The notes under the pieces: model-generated
Told to the model about the DNA's origin: nothing
Database searches by the model: none
What the model saw: the letters and a program-made list of their open reading frames with translations, nothing else
Shown: piece by piece, positions 1 to 8,261 of the stretch
Layout: each line of letters starts with the position of its first letter
Position numbering within the stretch: position 1 is the stretch's first letter
Source of the DNA: Oribacterium sp. WCC10
GTDB taxonomy: Bacteria > Bacillota > Clostridia > Lachnospirales > Lachnospiraceae
Assembly (NCBI RefSeq): GCF_900113415.1
Contig: NZ_FOPH01000007.1
Span: 62,001-126,000, forward strand
Reading direction: 5' to 3'
DNA: 64,000 nucleotides
Program-made: the position numbers and the translations under genes

Positions 1-358
1 TAAGAAGCTGAATTATCTCAACCATAGTCATAGACTTACTTATGGTATAAACACCCGGAACGAATTCAGCCTCATACAGCTTAGCCTGAACGTTGAATGC
101 ATCAGCATTGTCAATAAACCCCTCTTTCAGAAGTCTTTCGGCTACATCTGCAGATTTATCCCCTTCAGAAATGACAAAGTCCTCATCTATAGCATTGTCC
201 CCCGCCATGGCGTGTGAATACAGCAGTCCGTGGCCGTAGCTGTAAGCTGCCCGGACTCCGTTCATAAGTGCATAAACCAAAAGAGCAATGACGATGACAC
301 GCCATGCGATGCCTATCAGAAAGTTGGCAACTCTCTCAATAGTATCCTGATGCCCCAT
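1..358 (-). CDS. MltG/YceG-like protein, N-terminal part (cut by window edge)
   Basis: Only the first 119 or so codons are inside the window. The protein has a short cytosolic start, one membrane segment at about residues 11-30 (ANFLIGIAWRVIVIALLVYA), then an extracytoplasmic part with the pattern ISEGDKSADVAERLL and FVPGVYTISKSMT. This resembles the LysM-like entry region of YceG/MltG endolytic murein transglycosylases, which release nascent glycan strands. The catalytic Glu region would lie beyond the window, so activity cannot be judged. The start at 358 is set by GGAGG inside the last codons of the RNase J gene. It lies 3 nt past that stop, which suggests translational coupling. Confidence 0.6.
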   Translation of the reverse strand, partial: MGHQDTIERVANFLIGIAWRVIVIALLVYALMNGVRAAYSYGHGLLYSHAMAGDNAIDEDFVISEGDKSADVAERLLKEGFIDNADAFNVQAKLYEAEFVPGVYTISKSMTMVEIIQLL

Positions 359-361
359 GCA

Positions 362-2416
362 TTAAACCTCCATGATAATCGGAAGAATGACCGGATTTCT
401 CTTTATACGCTTCCAGAGGAAGTCACTTAGCGAATCCTTGATGATATTTTTGATCTTGCCCCAGTCATTAACATGACGTACAAGACAGTCATCAACCGCA
501 TCCTGTACATGAACTCTTGCCTCTTCCATAAGATCCTCTGACTCACGGACATAAACAAAGCCGCGGGAAACAAGATCAGGGCCTGCAAGAAGATGTCCGG
601 AATACTTCTCCAAAGTTAAAACTACAACGATTATACCATTCTGAGCGAGATTCTGACGATCCCTCAGAACTATATTACCGACATCCCCGACTCCGAGACC
701 ATCGACAAATACGCCTCCGGCCTGAACATGTTCTTTGATTTCCGCCTTGTTCTTTCCATCCTTGGAAGAAAGTTCAAGCACATCTCCATTCTCGATAAGA
801 AGACACTTTTCCTTGTCAACACCCACTGATTCACAGATTTTCGCAGCTGCCATACGATGATGATACTCGCCGTGGACAGGAATAGCATACTCCGGCTTAA
901 CAAGTGAATACAGAAGCTTGATGTCATCAGCACAGGCATGACCTGAAACATGGGTATCCTGAAGGATGACATGTGCATGAAGCATGCAAAGCTCGTTAAC
1001 AACCTTGTCCACTGCCTTTTCATTACCGGGAATCGGATGTGACGAAAGCACCACAACGTCATTTGGCTTGATACGCACCTTCCTGTGCATTCCGCCCGCC
1101 ATTCGGCTAAGAGCTGCCATAGACTCTCCCTGAGATCCTGTGGTGATAAGTACAGTCTGCTCATCCGGATAATTCTTGAGCTGATCGATATCGATAAGCG
1201 TTCCATCCGGAATATCGATATAGTCAAGTTCCGAAGCCACAGTGATAACATTAACCATGGAACGGCCTTCCACAACCACCTTGCGTCCATGCTTTGCCGC
1301 AGTGTTTATGATCTGCTGAACACGGTCAACATTGGATGCAAATGTTGCAACTATGATTCGATTCTCTCTGTGCTCGGCAAATATCCTTTCAAGAGTCACA
1401 CCTACGGAGCGCTCTGACATGGTCGAACCCGGCTTTCCTGCATTGGTAGAGTCGGACATCATGGCAAGAACTCCCGCCTTTCCAAGCTCGGCAAATCTCT
1501 GAAGATCGATCTGATCTCCAAATACCGGTGTGTAATCTATCTTGAAATCACCTGTATGAACGATAGTACCTGCAGGAGTGAAAATCGCAAATGCCGCAGC
1601 ATCCTGAATAGAATGGTTGGTCTTAATAAACTCAACCTTGATATCACCGAAATCAACCACACCGCCAAATGGTATCACATTCATATCGATAACCTGATCA
1701 AGGCCGTTTTCCTTCAGTTTGTTTTCGATGAGCGCCATAGTAAGTTTTGTTCCGTATACAGGCGCCTTTATCTGCTGAAGCACATAAGGAAGAGCTCCTA
1801 TATGATCCTCGTGTCCGTGAGTAATCACAAATCCCTTAACCTTTGATATATTGCTCTTCAGATACGTGATATCAGGTATTACAAGATCGATTCCCAACAT
1901 ATCCCCGGACGGGAACGCAAGTCCACAGTCAACGATCATGATACTGTCATCTGTCTCAAAGGCAGTGATATTCATACCTATCTGATCGAGTCCGCCGAGC
2001 GGAATGATTCTGACCTTACCGTTCTTCTTTACCATACTCTTATCAGACTTTTGTCTTCTTCGTCTGTTATTGCCAACCCTTTTCTCAGGAGCAGCAGCCT
2101 CACGGTTTTCATCCGCAGAAACGGAATCAGCGTCTGCAGAAACAGAAGCCTCAGCGTCGCCCTTTACTGTTCTTCGGCGCTGTCCTGAATTTCTGGTTTT
2201 TCTTACAGTCTTTACTTCTGTTATTTCTTCCTTCTGTGTTTCTTCTGAAACCGCAGTCTCAGCAACTGCCGCCTCTGTGTCAGCCACCGTTTTACGGCGA
2301 GGCGTTCTTCTTCTCGGTCTGCGTGGACGCTCTTCTCCGGAAGAAGTGTTCACCTGAACATCCATAACTCCCGAATCAACAGTTTCTTTAATCTCTTTAT
2401 CTGTATTACTTTTCAA
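362..2416 (-). CDS. rnj: Ribonuclease J with long basic N-terminal extension
   Basis: 5'-3' exo/endoribonuclease of the metallo-beta-lactamase/beta-CASP family, acting in mRNA decay and rRNA maturation. The conserved core begins near residue 130 (KVRIIPLGGLDQIGMN). It carries the zinc motif HGHEDHIG, the beta-CASP stretch LSSHPIPGNEKAVD, HVSGHA and the late VHGEYHH. At 684 residues it is about 130 longer than the usual 555. The extra part is an Arg/Lys and Ala/Glu-rich low-complexity N-terminus with three basic patches (RRPRRRTPRRK, RKTRNSGQRRR, NNRRRRQK), probably an RNA- or partner-binding tail (inference). The start overlaps the upstream DUF1292 gene by 11 nt. Confidence 0.95.
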   Translation of the reverse strand: MKSNTDKEIKETVDSGVMDVQVNTSSGEERPRRPRRRTPRRKTVADTEAAVAETAVSEETQKEEITEVKTVRKTRNSGQRRRTVKGDAEASVSADADSVSADENREAAAPEKRVGNNRRRRQKSDKSMVKKNGKVRIIPLGGLDQIGMNITAFETDDSIMIVDCGLAFPSGDMLGIDLVIPDITYLKSNISKVKGFVITHGHEDHIGALPYVLQQIKAPVYGTKLTMALIENKLKENGLDQVIDMNVIPFGGVVDFGDIKVEFIKTNHSIQDAAAFAIFTPAGTIVHTGDFKIDYTPVFGDQIDLQRFAELGKAGVLAMMSDSTNAGKPGSTMSERSVGVTLERIFAEHRENRIIVATFASNVDRVQQIINTAAKHGRKVVVEGRSMVNVITVASELDYIDIPDGTLIDIDQLKNYPDEQTVLITTGSQGESMAALSRMAGGMHRKVRIKPNDVVVLSSHPIPGNEKAVDKVVNELCMLHAHVILQDTHVSGHACADDIKLLYSLVKPEYAIPVHGEYHHRMAAAKICESVGVDKEKCLLIENGDVLELSSKDGKNKAEIKEHVQAGGVFVDGLGVGDVGNIVLRDRQNLAQNGIIVVVLTLEKYSGHLLAGPDLVSRGFVYVRESEDLMEEARVHVQDAVDDCLVRHVNDWGKIKNIIKDSLSDFLWKRIKRNPVILPIIMEV

Positions 2417-2669
2417 TCGTTATACCTTCTCCTTCCAGGAGTGCAGAGAATATCTGCATCAGCGCTTCTGATTCCTTATCATCAACAAATTCATAGTCTG
2501 CTTCATCATCTTCCGGTCCGGAAACGTCCTTCATGACATAGCATTCACCATCTTCACCTTCCGGTGCATCTGTCACAAGAATATAATTCACACCCTGAAC
2601 CGTAGTCTCTTCAAGAATCTCCAGCTCGATATTACCGTCATCTGATTTTAATCGAATCGTGTTTTTCAT
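2406..2669 (-). CDS. DUF1292 family protein (YrzB-like)
   Basis: An 87-residue acidic protein matching the DUF1292/UPF0473 pattern: an N-terminal beta-rich segment (IRLKSDDGNIELEILEE), a middle part like YILVTDAP, and an acidic C-terminus. Function is unknown in the family. It typically sits directly after ruvX and ireB in Firmicutes, as here. The 3' end overlaps the RNase J start, indicating one transcript. The start is supported by a GGAG-type site just upstream of 2669. Confidence 0.9.
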   Translation of the reverse strand: MKNTIRLKSDDGNIELEILEETTVQGVNYILVTDAPEGEDGECYVMKDVSGPEDDEADYEFVDDKESEALMQIFSALLEGEGITIEK

Positions 2670-2707
2670 GTAATTCTCCTAACTCCTGATTTTATATAGA
2701 CAGGCCT

Positions 2708-3121
2708 TCAGCCTCTCAGATATTGTTCCAATATAAGCTGCGCAGCAACCTGATCGATCACCCTTTTCTGCTCACTCCTTTTGATACCACTCTCATCAAG
2801 TATCTCGGCGGCTTCCATAGTTGTAAGCCTTTCATCAGTAAACTCGATAGGTACCGACACCCTGAGTGCCAGCTTTTCTGCAAAAGCACGGGTAAGCTGT
2901 GCTCTCTCTCCCTCGGTATCGTCCATATTAAGAGGAAGTCCCAATACGATCTTTTCGACATCATAGTTTTCAACTATATCCTGTATCTCGGATAATGTCT
3001 TTCGCAGCTTAGATTCCCGATCTCTCACTATAGTCTTAAACGGCTGAACAGTTATACCCATAGGGTCGGTTATAGCCACTCCAACGGTCTTTGACCCATA
3101 ATCCAGTCCTAATATCCTCAC
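2708..3121 (-). CDS. ruvX: RuvX/YqgF Holliday junction resolvase-like nuclease
   Basis: A 137-residue RNase H-fold protein of the YqgF family, linked to Holliday junction resolution and 16S rRNA 5'-end processing. The hallmark opening RILGLDYGSKTVGVA carries the first catalytic Asp. LGLPLNMD and the late DERLTT and DQVAAQLILEQYL segments complete the family pattern. The start codon is GTG at 3121, placed by GGAG eight bases upstream. It lies in the usual ireB-ruvX-DUF1292 order, although a terminator separates it from ireB here. Confidence 0.93.
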   Translation of the reverse strand: MRILGLDYGSKTVGVAITDPMGITVQPFKTIVRDRESKLRKTLSEIQDIVENYDVEKIVLGLPLNMDDTEGERAQLTRAFAEKLALRVSVPIEFTDERLTTMEAAEILDESGIKRSEQKRVIDQVAAQLILEQYLRG

Positions 3122-3224
3122 TTATTATCTCCAAATAAATAATGTATCCAAATCAATATCCATCATTCCCTGTCTCTTCATGTCCTACGAATCATCCGAC
3201 AACGTCAAATATATTCATAAAATA

Positions 3225-3256
3225 AAAGAGCCTGTCAAAGATGGACAGACTCTTTA
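3225..3256 (-). terminator. Intrinsic terminator after ireB
   Basis: A 12-bp stem (3225-3236 with 3244-3255, one G-U on the minus transcript) with a 7-nt loop, followed on the minus strand by TTTTATTTT. It lies directly downstream of ireB, so ruvX probably has its own promoter or depends on readthrough. Confidence 0.85.
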
Positions 3257-3269
3257 AAGACACACAAAT

Positions 3270-3533
3270 TCACTTGTTGAGCTTAGCCTCAACATAAGTT
3301 TTCATAAGTTCCTCAAGGATCTCATCACGTTCAACCTTCATAACAAGGCTGCGAGCTCCTTTATGACTTGTGATATATGTAGGGTCACCGGACATGATGT
3401 ATCCGACGATCTGATTGATAGGATTGTAGCCCTTCTCTGTTAATGCTTCATAAACACGAGCCAACACTTCCGTAACATCCAAATCGTAATCCTGCATCGG
3501 TCTGATAATCTGTGTACTGCCTAAATCACTCAT
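3270..3533 (-). CDS. IreB-family regulatory phosphoprotein (UPF0297)
   Basis: An 87-residue protein matching the IreB/YrzL family. In enterococci IreB is a threonine-phosphorylated substrate of the PASTA kinase IreK and regulates envelope stress and cephalosporin resistance. Visible family signatures are [32 protein letters not shown] and [16 protein letters not shown]. The reading frame is open further upstream, but AAAGGACG before the ATG at 3533 and the conserved MSDLG start decide the start. No kinase gene lies in this window. Confidence 0.93.
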   Translation of the reverse strand: MSDLGSTQIIRPMQDYDLDVTEVLARVYEALTEKGYNPINQIVGYIMSGDPTYITSHKGARSLVMKVERDEILEELMKTYVEAKLNK

Positions 3534-3574
3534 ATTGTCACGTCCTTTTAATAACTTTTTTAATTTTATACTAT

Positions 3575-4960
3575 TTATACCGGCATTGCAAGTACGCATG
3601 TCTCACAGAAATCTGTGCCTTGCACCTCGATTATTTGTCCGATTTTACTCTCCGGATCTTCAATTTCTGTAAACGGCACCAAATAGCGTACATAACATTT
3701 ATTATAACCGCGTAAATATTTTTTTCCGTGAATGTCGACCACATCTTCAGGTATGATATCATCCTTTTCTCCAATAAAATTCTTCCTGAATGCCTCCGAC
3801 TTTAAGCGGTCAAGACTTATAAGCCGTTCCGAACGTTCGGTCTTTATTTTATCAGGAACCTGATCCTTCATTTTATCTGCAGCAGTCCCCTGACGTCTGC
3901 TGTACTTAAACACATGCAGCTCATAAAAGCTGATTTCATCTATGAAACGGTACGAAGTTTCAAAATCCTCCTCAGTCTCTCCCGGAAAACCGACTATAAC
4001 GTCTGTGGTTACAGATACGTTCGGCCATGTTCGTCTGAGTATATCAACAGAATTCCTGAAATCCTTTGTATCATAATGTCTGTTCATAGCCTTCAGTGTA
4101 CGGTCGCAACCGCTCTGAAGAGACAGGTGAAAATGAGGGCATATCTCAGGTATCTTCTTAAGTTCTTCCACAAACTGTTCTGTTATGATACGGGGCTCCA
4201 GACTTCCGAGCCTTACTCTTTCAATTCCCTTGACAGCTGCCACACTTTTTATCAATTCCACGAGATGAACCGAAGGAATATCATGATTCATGGCATACTC
4301 ATAATTACTGTCATCAAAATCAAGACCGTAGGATGATAAATGTATCCCCGTCAGTACTATCTCATGATATCCGCGTTCCGCGAAATCCTGTACTTCTTTT
4401 AATGTATTTTGTACTGATCTTGATCTGATCCGTCCACGCACATAAGGAATAATGCAGTATGAGCAGTACTGATTGCAGCCATCCTGAACTTTTATAAAAA
4501 CGCGGCCTTCATCTGATATCTCTCCAGCATTAAGCTCCTCATAATAATGTTCCGATGAAATATCTTTAACTTCACTTACGGTAAAGTTCTTTTCAGGGTG
4601 CTCCATATAATATTTCTCCAATATGGGAAGTATCCTGCTTTTTTCATTGTTTCCCACAAGTATATCCACGGCCGAATCCTCCCTGAGTTCCTCGGATCTG
4701 GCCTGAACATAGCAGCCCACAGCTATAACAACCGCATCGGGATTCATGGCACGAGCCTTATGTATCATCTGTCTTGACTTACGGTCGGCGATATTTGTCA
4801 CTGAACAGGTATTAATGATATAAATATCTGCAGTTTCAGTATCCCAGGATACTATTTCGACGCCTGCTTCTCTAAGTTCGGTAACCATGGCCTCAGCTTC
4901 GTATGAATTAACCTTACAGCCCAGGTTATGCATGGCTGCTTTCTTATTTTTAAATTCCAT
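3575..4960 (-). CDS. mtaB: tRNA ms2t6A37 methylthiotransferase MtaB
   Basis: A radical SAM methylthiotransferase that adds the 2-methylthio group to t6A37 of ANN-decoding tRNAs. It shows the three-part family layout: UPF0004 domain with Cys at [16 protein letters not shown] and AVGCYVQ; radical SAM core with the CxxxCxxC cluster in [18 protein letters not shown]; and a C-terminal TRAM-like region. The 461-residue length is normal. The gene is usually the last of the dnaK-dnaJ-prmA-rsmE-mtaB run. Here thiI and the HPr-like gene on the other strand separate it from prmA. Confidence 0.95.
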   Translation of the reverse strand: MEFKNKKAAMHNLGCKVNSYEAEAMVTELREAGVEIVSWDTETADIYIINTCSVTNIADRKSRQMIHKARAMNPDAVVIAVGCYVQARSEELREDSAVDILVGNNEKSRILPILEKYYMEHPEKNFTVSEVKDISSEHYYEELNAGEISDEGRVFIKVQDGCNQYCSYCIIPYVRGRIRSRSVQNTLKEVQDFAERGYHEIVLTGIHLSSYGLDFDDSNYEYAMNHDIPSVHLVELIKSVAAVKGIERVRLGSLEPRIITEQFVEELKKIPEICPHFHLSLQSGCDRTLKAMNRHYDTKDFRNSVDILRRTWPNVSVTTDVIVGFPGETEEDFETSYRFIDEISFYELHVFKYSRRQGTAADKMKDQVPDKIKTERSERLISLDRLKSEAFRKNFIGEKDDIIPEDVVDIHGKKYLRGYNKCYVRYLVPFTEIEDPESKIGQIIEVQGTDFCETCVLAMPV

Positions 4961-5045
4961 CTTATTCTTTTTAACTTCCTGCTAAATCTTATATATAATT
5001 CAGCCTCATATGCCATGTTTTGATTGGGAAACCTTTGGCATCCTA

Positions 5046-5075
5046 TTGACTTTTAAAGTTCCTTGTTGATAAAAT
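5046..5075 (+). promoter_or_regulatory. Sigma-A promoter of the HPr-like gene
   Basis: -35 TTGACT (5046-5051), 18-nt spacer and -10 TAAAAT (5070-5075), about 65 nt before the GTG start with AAGGAGG at 5125-5131. Confidence 0.7.
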
Positions 5076-5139
5076 TGTTTTAAAGTAAGTTTTTCGTTAC
5101 TTACTATTTAAAGAATATTATTTTAAGGAGGATTTCATC

Positions 5140-5382
5140 GTGAAAACCGTACGTATCTCACTTAATTCTATCGATAAAGTTAAATCATTTGTCAATGAAC
5201 TTGTAAAGTTCCCGGACGTTGATTTCGATCTTGTATCCGGCCGTTATGTAATTGACGCAAAGTCCATCATGGGTATCTTCTCATTGGATCTTTCAAAGCC
5301 TATCGATCTTAACATCCACGCAGATGCAAATCGTATGGATGAGATTCTTTCTGCTTTGACACCATACATCATTGCAGAGTAA
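5140..5382 (+). CDS. HPr-like protein without the phosphocarrier histidine
   Basis: An 80-residue HPr-fold protein. The stretch aligned with the HPr regulatory serine loop is intact (DAKSIMGIFSLDLSKPI, Ser42 corresponding to HPr Ser46). The segment that should read GxHARPA is NSIDKVKSFVNEL, so both His15 and Arg17 are missing. It therefore cannot carry phosphate in the PTS chain. By analogy with Crh of Bacillus (also His-less, phosphorylated on Ser46 by HPr kinase as a CcpA corepressor), a regulatory role is plausible; this is inference. The start is GTG with AAGGAGG. The gene is monocistronic, with its own promoter and terminator. Confidence 0.85.
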   Translation: MKTVRISLNSIDKVKSFVNELVKFPDVDFDLVSGRYVIDAKSIMGIFSLDLSKPIDLNIHADANRMDEILSALTPYIIAE

Positions 5383-5425
5383 TTGATATCGTATCATTGT
5401 AGCGATAAATTAACAAGTGTCAAAT

Positions 5426-5459
5426 GAGTGCGTGCTCTTTTGCTCGCACTCGTTTTTTT
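5426..5459 (+). terminator. Intrinsic terminator after the HPr-like gene
   Basis: GAGTGCG (5426-5432) pairs with CGCACTC (5445-5451), followed by GTTTTTTT. Confidence 0.88.
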
Positions 5460-5536
5460 AATGTATAAGTTCGGAATCGTAATAGTGTCCCAAGAGCAGT
5501 GCGTAAGACTTATACAAAACAAATCAAAGGAGTTCT

Positions 5537-6736
5537 ATGCAGTACCAAAGCTTTCTTATCAAGTACGCCGAGATCGGAACAAAGGGAAAGAACCGCTATG
5601 TGTTCGAGGATGCCCTTGTTCACGACATCAGGAAGAAATTGGAGCGCGCAGAAGGCGATTTCAAAGTGTATCGCGAGCGCGGACGTATCTATGTTACAGT
5701 CAAGTCCGAGACTTATGATTATGACGAAACAGTCAATGCTCTTCAGCATGTTTTCGGAATTGTTTCCATCTGTCCTATGATTCAGATGGAATCAACACAT
5801 GACTATAAGACCGTTTCAGACAAGGTTCTTGAGTATTTTTCAGAGGTTTACGGCGATCGTAAGCTCACTTTCAAGGTAAGTACCAGACGTGCAGACAAAG
5901 AGTTCCCCATGCAGTCAAACGAGATTGACGCAGAACTCGGTCACGACATTCTCGAGAAGTTCCCCAACACCTCTGTAGATGTTCACAATCCTGAAGTTGT
6001 CCTTCATGTCGAGATTCGTCAGTTCATCAATATCTACTCAGAGATTCTTCCGGGTGTCGGCGGTATGCCTCTCGGAACAAACGGAAAAGCCATGCTTCTT
6101 CTCTCCGGAGGAATCGACAGCCCTGTTGCAGGTTATATGATCGCACGTCGCGGCGCTATCATTGAAGCCACTTATTTCCATGCGCCTCCATACACTTCCG
6201 AGCGTGCAAAGCAGAAAGTAGTTGATCTTGCAAATGAAGTAGCACTCTACTCCGGTGCAGTCGCTCTTCACGTTGTAAACTTCACTGATATTCAGTTGAA
6301 AATCTACGAGAAGTGTCCTCACGAGGAGCTCACCATCATCATGAGACGATATATGATGCGTATCGCAGAGGCTATTGCAGAGAAGCGCGGATGTATCGCA
6401 CTTATCACCGGTGAATCCATCGGCCAGGTAGCAAGCCAGACCATGCAGTCGCTTGTATGTACAAACGAAGTTTGCAATCTTCCTGTATACCGTCCTGTTA
6501 TAGCTTTTGACAAACAGCAGATCGTTGAGGTTTCACAGAAGATCGGAACTTATGAAACTTCCATTGAGCCTTTCGAGGATTGCTGTACTATTTTCGTAGC
6601 CAAGCATCCTGTTACAAAGCCTGTTCCTGAGAAGATCAGAAAGTCAGAGGAAATCGTTTATGAAGAGATGCTTCCTTTAGTTGAGAAGGCAGTTAATGAG
6701 GCTGAGCTTATCTGGTGTGCGGGCAAAGGCCGTTGA
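5537..6736 (+). CDS. thiI: tRNA 4-thiouridine synthase ThiI
   Basis: Adenylates U8 of tRNA and transfers sulfur from a cysteine desulfurase persulfide; in many bacteria it also feeds thiamin thiazole synthesis. It has an N-terminal NFLD region (FLIKYAEIGTKGKNRYVFED), a THUMP domain to about residue 165, and a PP-loop pyrophosphatase domain with the motif LLSGGIDSPVAGYM. A conserved Cys pair sits in FEDCCTIFVAKHPVTKP. At 399 residues it lacks the C-terminal rhodanese domain of the E. coli enzyme, as is usual in Firmicutes. AAAGGAG lies 7 nt before the ATG. The likely sulfur donor NifS is encoded 1.5 kb away on the other strand. Confidence 0.95.
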   Translation: MQYQSFLIKYAEIGTKGKNRYVFEDALVHDIRKKLERAEGDFKVYRERGRIYVTVKSETYDYDETVNALQHVFGIVSICPMIQMESTHDYKTVSDKVLEYFSEVYGDRKLTFKVSTRRADKEFPMQSNEIDAELGHDILEKFPNTSVDVHNPEVVLHVEIRQFINIYSEILPGVGGMPLGTNGKAMLLLSGGIDSPVAGYMIARRGAIIEATYFHAPPYTSERAKQKVVDLANEVALYSGAVALHVVNFTDIQLKIYEKCPHEELTIIMRRYMMRIAEAIAEKRGCIALITGESIGQVASQTMQSLVCTNEVCNLPVYRPVIAFDKQQIVEVSQKIGTYETSIEPFEDCCTIFVAKHPVTKPVPEKIRKSEEIVYEEMLPLVEKAVNEAELIWCAGKGR

Positions 6737-7075
6737 TTGGTCAGTTTAAATGATACAGAAAATGCAAGGGCGGACGCCGGCTCACCCGATTGAAAGGACA
6801 GGCTGTTTTTTCATCCCATAAGCCATGGCATCCATCCCTTGCTTTTTCTTTACTTCATTGACATAGTTTAACTGAGGTATCAATATCGGTAAGAGCCGAA
6901 ACGTATCCCTTCAAATATATAAAACGAGACCATGATAAATCAAAACATCCACCTAAGAGGCACTATGCTCTCTCAGGTGGATGTTTTAGGTTTCTAAAAT
7001 GTAAGCACCTCCGCATTAAACGGATGCCTTCCGGCTCCTACCGGCTATTTCAAAGCTGAACGGCAGTCTTCATCC
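6737..7075. other. Intergenic region with two structured elements
   Basis: This region lies between the convergent thiI and prmA genes. GCAAGGG (6764-6770) can close with CCCTTGC (6836-6842) followed by TTTTTC, enclosing about 65 nt with GC-rich stretches. That could be a long-loop thiI terminator or a small structured RNA. A second, stronger hairpin at 6942-6987 is listed separately. No coding potential was seen. Confidence 0.4.
6942..6990. terminator. Bidirectional terminator between thiI and prmA
   Basis: A perfect 13-bp stem, AAAACATCCACCT (6942-6954) with AGGTGGATGTTTT (6975-6987), plus an inner AGAG/CTCT pairing. T-rich sequence follows on both strands, so it can serve both convergent genes. 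Confidence 0.85.
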
Positions 7076-8140
7076 TTACTTCTTCCGGGCAGTCACATTA
7101 ACCCATTCTCCCTGGTGATTAACTTCAAGAATCTCCCAAATATCATCATGAGCCTTAAATGCATCAACCACTTCCTGCTCACGCTCATTGAGTATACCTG
7201 ATGTTATGAAAAGACCATCCTTCTTAAGAAGCGGTCCAACCTCTCCAGTAAGAAGAACGATAACCGGTGCAAGGATATTGGCGACAACAATGTCATACTT
7301 TCCGAGTCCCATACGAGACTTTATTTCCTCATCACCGATAACATTACCCACAACTATATCAAAGGCATCTTCAGAAAGGTTATTGGCTTTCATATTGTCA
7401 CGAACAGCAGGTACCGCCTCTTCATCAAGATCAGTTCCGTAAACATGTCCGGCACCGAGTTTAAGAGCAGTTATACCAAGAATTCCCGAGCCTGTTCCGA
7501 TATCAGCTACTTCAGAGCCTTTCTTCATATACTTCTGAATCTGGCGAATGCAAAGCTGTGTTGTCTCATGCATACCCGTTCCAAACGCTGTTCCGGGGTC
7601 AATCTCTATCAGAAGTTTGTCCTTATCTTCCTCAGGAACCTCTTCCCATGTCGGTTTAATGAGAATATCTCCCACTGTGAAAGGATGGAAGAAAGTCTTC
7701 CAGTTGTTTATCCAGTCCTTATCCTCAGTCTCTGAAGTCTCAATCGTTCCCTCTCCTACCTCACAGTAGTTTCTCATATCAGAGATCATTTCCTCAACAT
7801 CCTGAAGCAGCTTCTTAAGTTCTGCAGGTGTATAGACATTGGAAGTGTTAGGCATATAGCTGGCATCTACAGAAGGATCCTCCATATACTTTTTTGCTTT
7901 CTCGATTCTGTCCTGCTTATCTTCAGGTGAAAGGACTTCTACGTAAAAACTTACATCTGCCATACCATCATCAGGTCCTATATCCGGAAGAATATCGATA
8001 AACATCCCCTTGGTATCTTCCTCGGAAAGAGGGATCTTATCCTCTATCTGAACCCCGTCAAGACCAAGATCTGCCAGATTTGCGCTGAGGATATCCTCAG
8101 CCTCAGTTGTTGTATGAATAGTGAATTTTCTCCAAACCAT
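7076..8140 (-). CDS. prmA: Ribosomal protein L11 methyltransferase
   Basis: SAM-dependent methyltransferase that trimethylates ribosomal protein L11. It has an N-terminal substrate-recognition domain (MVWRKFTIHTTTEAEDILSANL), a linker, and a Rossmann methyltransferase domain. The family motifs are DPGTAFGTGMHETT, VADIGTGSGILGITALKLG and VVANILAPVI. The 354 residues are slightly above the usual 310 because of an insertion near residues 95-130. It is normally next to dnaJ and rsmE; here nifS lies between rsmE and prmA. Confidence 0.95.
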   Translation of the reverse strand: MVWRKFTIHTTTEAEDILSANLADLGLDGVQIEDKIPLSEEDTKGMFIDILPDIGPDDGMADVSFYVEVLSPEDKQDRIEKAKKYMEDPSVDASYMPNTSNVYTPAELKKLLQDVEEMISDMRNYCEVGEGTIETSETEDKDWINNWKTFFHPFTVGDILIKPTWEEVPEEDKDKLLIEIDPGTAFGTGMHETTQLCIRQIQKYMKKGSEVADIGTGSGILGITALKLGAGHVYGTDLDEEAVPAVRDNMKANNLSEDAFDIVVGNVIGDEEIKSRMGLGKYDIVVANILAPVIVLLTGEVGPLLKKDGLFITSGILNEREQEVVDAFKAHDDIWEILEVNHQGEWVNVTARKK

Positions 8141-8261
8141 TTAATATACCTTTCCCAAAACATAATACTTCCATATAAGATAATCGGAAGTACCGCCAGA
8201 ATGATAACCCCGGATTCTTACTGTCGTTTCTCAGGGCACAATGATATCATTGATTCTTTCA

